A stretch of DNA of 5,177 nucleotides, from assembly GCA_023409675.1 (NCBI GenBank), contig JAEYRC010000192.1:1-5177 (forward strand). Reading direction: 5' to 3'. Made by a program: the position numbers and the translations under genes. This document shows, piece after piece, positions 1 to 5,177 of this stretch. Position 1 is the stretch's first letter, and every line of letters begins with the position of its first letter. The stretch is from Bacteroidota bacterium (GTDB lineage Bacteria > Bacteroidota > Bacteroidia > Chitinophagales > Chitinophagaceae). Under the pieces are notes generated by a model, which saw only the letters and a program-made list of their open reading frames with translations, was not told the origin of the DNA and did not search any database.

Positions 1-204
1 AATTTACACGGTCCAAAATTCAACCTCAGGCCTGAATTACGACAAATTGGAAGGGCAAATGCGACATACCACCGCTATTCGAGAATTATAGACAATTGCT
101 GCATTAGCTGAATGGTTTATTACCCGGTTTTTTCTATCGATAAATGCACCATTCCCGCCACGGAGTAAACCAATTATCGATAATAGTTCTCTTATTATTT
201 ATCG
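1..204. other. AT-rich leader region with no complete gene; possible tail of an upstream ORF
   Basis: This stretch is about 39% G+C by hand count, clearly more AT-rich than the genes beside it. A + strand frame is open from base 2 to a TAG at 89-91 and gives 29 codons ending in RHTTAIREL. It could be the C-terminus of a gene that begins before the window, but I recognise no family. A second frame is open from base 1 to a TGA at 109-111, so neither frame stands out statistically. On the minus strand I found only trivial ORFs of about 13 codons or fewer. No convincing hairpin-plus-T-run terminator follows base 91, although there is a T-run at 128-133. The downstream half (136-206) carries the ATCGAT site cluster described separately. 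Confidence 0.4.
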
Positions 205-206
205 AT
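136..206. promoter_or_regulatory. Cluster of three ATCGAT palindromes, candidate operator for the TetR-family gene
   Basis: Three copies of ATCGAT lie at 136-141, 176-181 and 201-206. The outer two are parts of an exact 10-bp inverted repeat: ATCGATAAAT at 136-145 and its reverse complement ATTTATCGAT at 197-206. The middle copy is a perfect 10-bp palindrome, TTATCGATAA, at 174-183. All three therefore share the core TTATCGAT or its complement. The rightmost copy overlaps the place where the upstream promoter element of the regulator would lie, which would suit autorepression. The binding protein is unknown. TetR operators are usually longer palindromes, so a different factor, or paired half-sites, is possible. 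Confidence 0.4.
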
Positions 207-232
207 GTATTCATTCATGAAGGTTAACTTTG
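198..232 (+). promoter_or_regulatory. Candidate Bacteroidota-type promoter for the TetR-family gene
   Basis: TAACTTTG at 225-232 fits the Bacteroidota -7 consensus TAnnTTTG exactly. The matching -33 element (TTTG) is weak: the best candidate is TTTA at 198-201, 23 nt upstream of the -7 box, which is a little far. Transcription would start at roughly 238-240, leaving a leader of about ten bases before the ATG at 250. The ATGs at 205 and 217 would then lie upstream of the transcript, which supports the start chosen for the regulator. This is a single-motif match and is not proof. Confidence 0.4.
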
Positions 233-249
233 CTTATAAATTCGCAGCA

Positions 250-942
250 ATGGAATTACAGCTTCAGATCAAGATGAATCCAAAATTATATGTGCGCGAC
301 CCCGAAAGCACAGAACTTGGCCGCAATATTGTACGCCACGGAATCACCATGATCGATGAGCTGGGCTTTGAAGAATTTACATTTAAAAAATTGGCCATGC
401 AGGTAGGCACCACCGAAGCCAGCATCTACCGCTATTTTGAAAACAAACATCGCCTGCTTACCTATATCACCACCTGGTATTGGACCTGGATGGAATACCA
501 GTTGATCTTTCATACCAATAATATTAAGGATGCACAACATAAGATCAATACCATCATTCGCCTGCTAACCTTCCAGGAACCCGATCAGTTTATCCTGGAG
601 CATATTGATAAGAATATGCTGCACCGGATCGTCATTGCAGAAGGCAATAAAGCGTACCTCACCAAACACGTTACGGAAGACAACAAAGCGAAGTTATTTA
701 AACCTTATAAAGACCTTTGCCACCGGATTGCTGAAGTTTTTCTGGAATACAAGCCCGGCTTTCCCTTCCCCCATTCGCTGGGAAGCAGCCTGATTGAAAC
801 GGCCCATCATCAGATGTATTTTCAGGAGCATCTACCCCGACTTACCGACTTCGGTCATGCGAAGACCGCGCGGGCGCTGGTCGACTTTCTACACCACCTT
901 GTATTCAGTGCGCTTGATAGTTACCGTAAGGCCCGCAAATAA
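250..942 (+). CDS. TetR/AcrR-family transcriptional regulator
   Basis: A DNA-binding one-component regulator of 230 aa, expected to act as a ligand-responsive dimer in the cytoplasm. The N-terminal TetR domain covers about residues 22-70. A first helix leads to GFEEFTFKKLA, then the helix-turn-helix TTEASIYRYFENKHRLL, whose YRYFENK stretch is the classic TetR recognition-helix end. The C-terminal part (about 75-230) is a helical ligand and dimerisation domain of a less conserved kind. It has an aromatic patch WYWTWMEY at 77-83 and several histidines (186-187, 194, 203, 215-216) whose role I cannot tell. The frame is also open from an ATG at 205, but I chose ATG 250: the first 15 residues of the longer form look non-protein-like, and a promoter box at 225-232 would sit inside it. 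Starting at residue 9 (ATG 274) is also possible. The gene converges on the pump operon with 3 nt between the stops. It probably controls that operon or itself, an inference from proximity only. Confidence 0.88.
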   Translation: MELQLQIKMNPKLYVRDPESTELGRNIVRHGITMIDELGFEEFTFKKLAMQVGTTEASIYRYFENKHRLLTYITTWYWTWMEYQLIFHTNNIKDAQHKINTIIRLLTFQEPDQFILEHIDKNMLHRIVIAEGNKAYLTKHVTEDNKAKLFKPYKDLCHRIAEVFLEYKPGFPFPHSLGSSLIETAHHQMYFQEHLPRLTDFGHAKTARALVDFLHHLVFSALDSYRKARK

Positions 943-945
943 AAT

Positions 946-2349
946 TTATTGCAGCAAGCCTGCTGCCCAAAAAAGTCCGGCATAACTCTTTTGCCATTTG
1001 GCCCGCAACTCCGTTAACGCCTTGTTGATTTCCAACACCTTATTTTCTCGTGTATTCAGCAAAAATAAAGTGCTCTCTCCGGCTTCAAAGCGAATCCGTT
1101 CGCCCTGAAAAAGTCTTCGGTTGTTCTCAAGATTCTGTTCATACAGTTCGAGTTGCTGCTGTAACAAAAAGACTTCATTGTAGTAAGCCTTTACCTTGTT
1201 TTGCACCTGAAGCCGTACGCGTTCCTGTTCTGTCGTATTATCCAACACTTTAATTTTTGCCGCCTGAATAGCTCCTCTCGCGCCACGAAGAAATAATGGT
1301 ACACTGAAATCCACACCCAGTTTATAATTGTTTTCCAGCATTGGTATCGATATATCTTTAGGAAGACCATAACCCTTGCTCAGCAGGTTGGCTTTGAGGT
1401 TAAGTTTGGGCAGCAGCGACTGGGCCTTTAGCCGCTGTTCAATTTCAAGAATATCTGATTTGTATTCCAGCGCCTGCAATTTGGGATGTTGGTTCAGGGA
1501 TTCGTCAAGCAGACTTTCCAGCGTGGGCAGTTCGGGCTGCTTAACCAGTTCAGCTTCCGGAGGCAGTATGTTATCACTCCATTCATATGGCTGGTTCTGC
1601 TCAAGCCACATATAATTCGTCAGTTCAAGCCCGGCATTCTGAAACGATAGCCAGGCCCGGTTTTGCCGCAGGTAAAAATCCTGCAGTTGGGTCATAGCTT
1701 CTATGGTGTCTATGGCCGGCCTGGTGCCCTGCTCATATTCGGTTTTAACGAAACCAATCCGGGCTTCATTCACCCGCACCGCTTCGGTGATGATGGCATA
1801 CAGACGGTATTCCTGCACCCAGTTCCAATAGGCATTTAAGGCGTCAAAGACCAGGTCATTGATAGCGAGCGAACGTTCTGCTTCACTCAGTTGCAGCATG
1901 CTTTGTGCCTGTCGTAAGGTCGCCCGCCTGCTGTCGAAGAGCAGATTGTTTGCCGGCACCTGAAGACCCAAATAGCTGGTCTGGCCCATGGTAGCTTCGC
2001 GACTCAGCCGGTTGCCCACGATCTCTTCCGCTCCGGCCCGGATGTCGATTCCATACCAGGTTGGAATGGTGAGTTGAGGATTGAAATAACTGTAGTACAA
2101 TTCTCCGTCAAAGGTTTTGCGGTCTAACCCGGCTTCCAGGCGCGGGTCGAAAGCGCCCCTGGCCTCCTGAACGCCGGCGGCAGCATATTGTACCTGCAAG
2201 CCTGCCTGCCGTATAACGGGATGGTATGAACGAAGAATGTTCATGAATGCTTCCCTGTCTAAAACAACGGTTGTATCCCGGGCCAGGCAGCAACTGCAGC
2301 TCCAAAGCAGGAGAGCTGTAAGCGTATATTTAGTAGGCGCTTTTCTCAT
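946..2349 (-). CDS. TolC-family outer-membrane efflux/secretion channel
   Basis: The outer-membrane duct of a tripartite pump, 467 aa, a normal length for TolC/OEP proteins, which work as trimers spanning outer membrane and periplasm. Residues 1-23 form a Sec-type signal: basic MRKAPTK, a hydrophobic core TLTALLLW, and a likely cut after CLA. The Cys-rich stretch WSCSCC makes a lipoprotein signal conceivable, though the lipobox (LWSC) is poor. Two OEP repeats follow. Repeat 1 spans about 35-250, with a beta segment near 125-140 and long helices 145-245. Repeat 2 spans about 278-467, with LPKLNLKANLL and the beta segment YKLGVDFSVPLF, then helices 360-460. Internal duplication is typical of the family. 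The frame is open to an ATG at 2430, but ATG 2349 is preferred because it places a signal peptide at the N-terminus and follows a purine-rich stretch. It overlaps the end of the adaptor gene by 20 nt and is the last gene of the operon. Confidence 0.92.
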   Translation of the reverse strand: MRKAPTKYTLTALLLWSCSCCLARDTTVVLDREAFMNILRSYHPVIRQAGLQVQYAAAGVQEARGAFDPRLEAGLDRKTFDGELYYSYFNPQLTIPTWYGIDIRAGAEEIVGNRLSREATMGQTSYLGLQVPANNLLFDSRRATLRQAQSMLQLSEAERSLAINDLVFDALNAYWNWVQEYRLYAIITEAVRVNEARIGFVKTEYEQGTRPAIDTIEAMTQLQDFYLRQNRAWLSFQNAGLELTNYMWLEQNQPYEWSDNILPPEAELVKQPELPTLESLLDESLNQHPKLQALEYKSDILEIEQRLKAQSLLPKLNLKANLLSKGYGLPKDISIPMLENNYKLGVDFSVPLFLRGARGAIQAAKIKVLDNTTEQERVRLQVQNKVKAYYNEVFLLQQQLELYEQNLENNRRLFQGERIRFEAGESTLFLLNTRENKVLEINKALTELRAKWQKSYAGLFWAAGLLQ

Positions 2350-3679
2350 CTTTCTTTTCTTTATCCTGGTAGTAATCGGGAGGAAATCCATTGATGTTAC
2401 GCCACAGCTCATACCAGATGGGCACATCATTGAGCAGTGCTATCGATGAAGCACCGATGCCCATTTTCAATGACGTTGGCCAGGGTCGGTCGGCCGGATC
2501 TTCTCCTACCAGCACCCTGAATTTTCCATTGGTGCTCACCGAACTTTCGATCGCCACGATGCGGCCACCGAAGGTTCCATACGAAGCTTCAGGCCAGCCA
2601 CTGAAAATGATCGCCGGGAAGCCATCGAATATAAACCGCACTTCCTGTCCTGTTGACAATAAGGGCAGATCAAGCGGACGCACATACAACTCCACTGCAT
2701 AGTCGGGCTGCGTCGGTACGATCTCCACCAGTTTTTCTCCTTCCTTAACAATTTCGTTGATCCCGGCCTTTGTAGCATTTACGATCTGTCCGCTTTGTGG
2801 CGCCAGCAGGTAGTATTGCCCCGCGCGAATTGAATAGTTCGCATACTGATTGGAAAGCTTGGCCAGTTCACCCTGCCCCGCAGCGATCTCACTTTGCGCG
2901 GCTGCCCGTTCGGCTTCTGCCTTGAATAATTTCTCCGCATATTCCTGGGCAACCTGGTTGAGTTCAAGCTTTGTATTGGTAAGATCCGTCTTCGTATTGG
3001 TAAACTTTATTTCCGCACTGACCTTCTTTGCCATAGCATTCTGATAGCCGGCCAAACGCTGCTCGACCTGTACGAGCGAAGCCAGGCCACTGTCGCGCAT
3101 GATCTGCTGACGGCGGTATTGTTCTTCAGCGATCTTAAAATCATTGCGTGCAGCGATCATTTCCATACTGTCGCTGGTGATCTTCAGGTCTAACTGCTTC
3201 AGTTTATTTTCCAGTTGTTCCTGTTTCAGTACACGGGCCTGTTCAATAGCGGTCATCTGTCCGGTACTGGCTTCCACTTTACGGTTGTAGGAAGAGATGG
3301 AAGCGGATTTAGCATTGATCTGCTCCTGTGTTCTGCTCAGCAGGCGGGGGTCGAGGTAATTGTCTTTTATCTCCGCCAGCTGCGCGATCGTGTCGCCCTT
3401 GTTTACGAAATCACCTTCTTTGATATACCATTTCACGATACGTCCGGCGATGATCGTATTCAGTTCCTGCGGCCGCAATTCCTGGCTGAGGGTGGTAACC
3501 GATCCTCTTGCCCGGATGTTTTGCGTCCAGGGCAAAAAGAGGATGATCAGGGAAACAATCAGAATCCCATACACCCAATAGCGGATGTTACTGCTTTCAG
3601 CCGAACGGTATACGGTCGTAAACGACTGCGCCGCTTTACCCGCCAGTTTTGCTTCGACTATTTTTCGTACTGCCTGCAT
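2330..3679 (-). CDS. HlyD-family periplasmic adaptor (membrane-fusion protein)
   Basis: A 449-aa adaptor that links the inner-membrane ABC transporter to the TolC-like duct. A short cytoplasmic N-terminus (1-33) is followed by one membrane anchor at about 34-50 (YWVYGILIVSLIILFLP). The first half of a biotinyl-lipoyl domain is at about 72-103 (GRIVKWYIKEGDFVNKGDTI). A long charged, Gln/Lys/Glu-rich coiled-coil hairpin spans about 113-285; its turn is probably near 188-206 (RDSGLASLVQVEQ), the part expected to dock on the outer-membrane channel. The second lipoyl half is at about 290-322 (LLAPQSGQIVNATKAG), followed by a beta-barrel and membrane-proximal region (327-415). The C-terminus ends in a conserved-looking NDVPIWYELWRNINGFPPDYY and a Lys/Glu-rich tail. 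This is the HlyD/type I secretion architecture rather than the lipid-anchored RND type, because it has a transmembrane anchor. ATG 3679 is 4 nt after the ABC stop, so the two are surely co-transcribed. Confidence 0.93.
   Translation of the reverse strand: MQAVRKIVEAKLAGKAAQSFTTVYRSAESSNIRYWVYGILIVSLIILFLPWTQNIRARGSVTTLSQELRPQELNTIIAGRIVKWYIKEGDFVNKGDTIAQLAEIKDNYLDPRLLSRTQEQINAKSASISSYNRKVEASTGQMTAIEQARVLKQEQLENKLKQLDLKITSDSMEMIAARNDFKIAEEQYRRQQIMRDSGLASLVQVEQRLAGYQNAMAKKVSAEIKFTNTKTDLTNTKLELNQVAQEYAEKLFKAEAERAAAQSEIAAGQGELAKLSNQYANYSIRAGQYYLLAPQSGQIVNATKAGINEIVKEGEKLVEIVPTQPDYAVELYVRPLDLPLLSTGQEVRFIFDGFPAIIFSGWPEASYGTFGGRIVAIESSVSTNGKFRVLVGEDPADRPWPTSLKMGIGASSIALLNDVPIWYELWRNINGFPPDYYQDKEKKDEKSAY
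2350..2362 (-). promoter_or_regulatory. Purine-rich translation-initiation region for the TolC-family gene
   Basis: Read on the minus strand, the 13 bases before ATG 2349 are AAAGAAAAGAAAG, all purines with no true AGGAGG. They lie inside the upstream adaptor gene and encode part of its charged C-terminal tail (DKEKKDEK). An A-rich upstream region suits Bacteroidota, which depend little on Shine-Dalgarno pairing. With the 20-nt gene overlap, it suggests translational coupling. This site is the main reason for choosing the start at 2349 over the in-frame ATGs upstream. Confidence 0.5.
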
Positions 3680-3683
3680 GTGC

Positions 3684-5177
3684 TTATTGCATTATGGGGG
3701 TTATGGTTCCATTATCCAGCATCAGCACTTTATCGCAGTTGCGGGCAAACTGCTGATCACTGGTCACAACGATGATGGTGGTGCTCTGTAATTCCTTCAG
3801 CAGGTAATGCTGCAGTTTTTGCTGGTACTCGGGCTCCATTCCCTGGAAGGGTTCTTCCAGCAGCAATAATTTAGGTTGAAGGACGAGCGCCCGCATCAGG
3901 AGAATCTTTTTAATGATCCGTCCCGGCAGGTGCTGACCTGCAGGTTGTAACAGGAATTCATAGCCTTCATTTTTCGAGTTGATGAAAGATTTCAATCCGA
4001 CCAGCTCGGCCAGCCGATCGAGTTCGTCGTAACTCACCTGGTCGTTACCCATGCTGATGTTTTCCCGTATCGTACCGTGGAAGATCTCCTGCTGGTGCAG
4101 CATAATGCCCGTCTGGCTGCGTAGCGAATACAGGTTATAGGTTTGAATGGGTCTGCCATCGATCAGCAGGTTACCAATGAAATCAGTATAGGTGCCGCTG
4201 AGCAGGCGGAGCAGGGTCGACTTCCCGCCACCATAGGTTCCCTGCAGGCAAACTTTTTCTCCTGCCTTAATACTGAAGGAAAGATCCTTGAGCAGGTATT
4301 CCTCACCCTCATACTTAAACGAAAGTTGTTGTACGTCGATCGACAGGCCATCAGGTCCGGGCTTAAGGTCGATACCACCTTCTTTTTCAGTGGGATTGTC
4401 GGTCACCTTGGTGATCTTATCCACTGAGGTCATAACATCATAGATCTTGTCGAGGTTCATGATCAGTTTTTCAATAGAGGCGATAATCATGAGGATCACG
4501 AGTTCGGCGGCAATAAACTGACCGATATTCAGCTGCTGTTCGATCAGCAGGTAAGCCCCCACGATAAGCATGGAGGCAGTGATCAGCACTTTGAAGGCGA
4601 TCAGCGTCCAGTACTGAAAGAGCAGAATTTTAAAGTGGGCGGTACGCGCTTTCAGGTAACCCGTAACATACTCATCGGTTTTCACCAGGTGGTGCGCTTT
4701 GTTTTTAGAAAATTTAAAGGAGGTGATCATACTTGCCAGGTCTTCGAGGAAGCCGAGTAGTTTATATTTATAATCGCTTTCGAGCAGGCTGGTGGCCAGG
4801 CCTTTGCCGGTGGTAGAGCGCAGGATATAGAACAGGATGATGATCAGTAAAATGCCAAAGATGATGAATATGGGGTGATAGAAAGACAGCAGGATCAGGC
4901 CGAACAGGATCTGGATAGAGGCGGTGGGCGTATCGAGTAAAAGTTTAGAGATCCCTTTTTGCAGGGGGATGGTATCAAAGAAGCGGTTCACGAGTTCCGG
5001 TAGGTACACTCCATCCACGCCTTTCAGGTTAAAGTTGGGGATGATGAGGGCATACTGAAAGGAGTAGCGGACAAAAAGCTGCTGCTGAATCTTTTCAATC
5101 AGTTTCATCTGGTTGATCTGCAGGAGACCGCCTACAAACACTCCGGCGATGACAAAGGCGATCAGCAGCACCAGGGA
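3684..5177 (-). CDS. ABC exporter (fused permease and ATP-binding domain) with non-canonical ATPase motifs, 5' end outside window
   Basis: Inner-membrane ABC half-transporter that would energise the pump. The frame is open to the window edge, so the true start is not seen; the GTG at 5171 is internal. Residues below count from that GTG. The visible part starts in a membrane helix that I take as TM2 (1-20). It continues through TM3-TM4 (about 84-117), TM5 (about 185-210) and TM6 (about 216-240), so TM1 and any N-terminal domain, such as a C39 peptidase, are missing. The ATP-binding domain covers about 277-495. It has an aromatic A-loop (FKY, 285-287), an intact Walker A GTYGGGKST (311-319) and FHGTIRENI (364-372) after the Q-loop. 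Several motifs diverge: LPGRI (415-419) replaces LSGGQ, Walker B reads LLLLEE (435-440) for DE, GMEP replaces the D-loop SALD, and TSD (470-472) has Ser where the switch His belongs. The presumed catalytic Glu440 is kept. No frameshift or stop is present. Transported substrate unknown. Confidence 0.9.
   Translation of the reverse strand, partial: SLVLLIAFVIAGVFVGGLLQINQMKLIEKIQQQLFVRYSFQYALIIPNFNLKGVDGVYLPELVNRFFDTIPLQKGISKLLLDTPTASIQILFGLILLSFYHPIFIIFGILLIIILFYILRSTTGKGLATSLLESDYKYKLLGFLEDLASMITSFKFSKNKAHHLVKTDEYVTGYLKARTAHFKILLFQYWTLIAFKVLITASMLIVGAYLLIEQQLNIGQFIAAELVILMIIASIEKLIMNLDKIYDVMTSVDKITKVTDNPTEKEGGIDLKPGPDGLSIDVQQLSFKYEGEEYLLKDLSFSIKAGEKVCLQGTYGGGKSTLLRLLSGTYTDFIGNLLIDGRPIQTYNLYSLRSQTGIMLHQQEIFHGTIRENISMGNDQVSYDELDRLAELVGLKSFINSKNEGYEFLLQPAGQHLPGRIIKKILLMRALVLQPKLLLLEEPFQGMEPEYQQKLQHYLLKELQSTTIIVVTSDQQFARNCDKVLMLDNGTITPIMQ

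Noticed and set aside
26..35. Perfect 10-bp palindrome TCAGGCCTGA
   Set aside because: It is isolated, inside a possible ORF tail, has no T-run after it and no second copy nearby; one such palindrome can be chance.
205..249. Longer N-terminus for the TetR protein from ATG 205 or 217
   Set aside because: The extra residues do not resemble TetR N-termini and the stretch contains a TAnnTTTG promoter box; ATG 250 fits better.
2350..2430. Longer N-terminus for the TolC-family protein from ATG 2430
   Set aside because: It would bury the signal peptide behind 27 residues and overlap the adaptor gene by about 100 nt. ATG 2349 gives a normal signal sequence and a purine-rich leader.
2391..2702. 103-codon + strand open frame opposite the adaptor C-terminus
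   Set aside because: Fully antisense to the adaptor, with low-complexity Ser/Pro-rich translation and no sensible start context.
3215..3775. 186-codon open frame on the + strand opposite the adaptor gene
   Set aside because: It lies antisense to a well-supported HlyD-family gene, reads across its start into the ABC gene, and its translation has no recognisable domain. It is a shadow of the coding strand.
5169..5171. GTG at 5171 as the start of the ABC gene
   Set aside because: The frame continues open to the window edge, the codon lies inside a membrane helix, and the first transmembrane helix of an exporter would be missing.
3684..5177. ABC gene as a pseudogene because of its altered motifs
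   Set aside because: The frame is intact across about 1.5 kb, the fold landmarks and Walker A are kept, and the partner genes are intact and coupled; divergence is more likely than decay.

Overview
The window looks like a piece of a Bacteroidota chromosome, probably near Chitinophaga or Niastella. This rests on protein style, a mixed base composition, weak Shine-Dalgarno sequences, and a TAnnTTTG-type promoter box ahead of the regulator. The taxonomic call is an inference from pattern recognition, not from a database search.

Layout: positions 1-204 are AT-rich (about 39% G+C by my count) and hold no complete gene. This region contains a cluster of three ATCGAT-centred palindromic sites (136-206), then a plausible promoter (-7 box TAACTTTG at 225-232). 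A TetR/AcrR-family regulator (250-942, + strand) follows. Its stop codon lies only 3 nt from the stop of the opposing operon. From the right edge back to 946, three tightly packed minus-strand genes read ABC transporter (3684-5177, 5' end cut off by the window) -> HlyD-type membrane-fusion protein (2330-3679) -> TolC-family outer-membrane channel (946-2349). The gap between the first two is 4 nt, and the last two overlap by 20 nt, so they are almost certainly one translationally coupled transcript. The operon's promoter lies beyond the right edge.

Together the three proteins make a complete tripartite envelope pump of the type I secretion or ABC-efflux kind. It consists of an inner-membrane ABC half-transporter, a periplasmic adaptor with one membrane anchor and a long coiled-coil hairpin, and an outer-membrane duct. 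The TetR gene points to ligand-responsive control. However, it is convergent with the operon rather than divergent from it, so its operator on the pump genes is not visible here. The substrate is unknown.

The most notable point is the ABC nucleotide-binding domain. Walker A is intact, but the signature motif (LPGRI in place of LSGGQ), the Walker B aspartate (Glu), the D-loop, the Q-loop position and the switch histidine (Ser) all depart from consensus, in an otherwise undamaged reading frame. This is either a divergent family of ATPases or one half of an asymmetric heterodimer.
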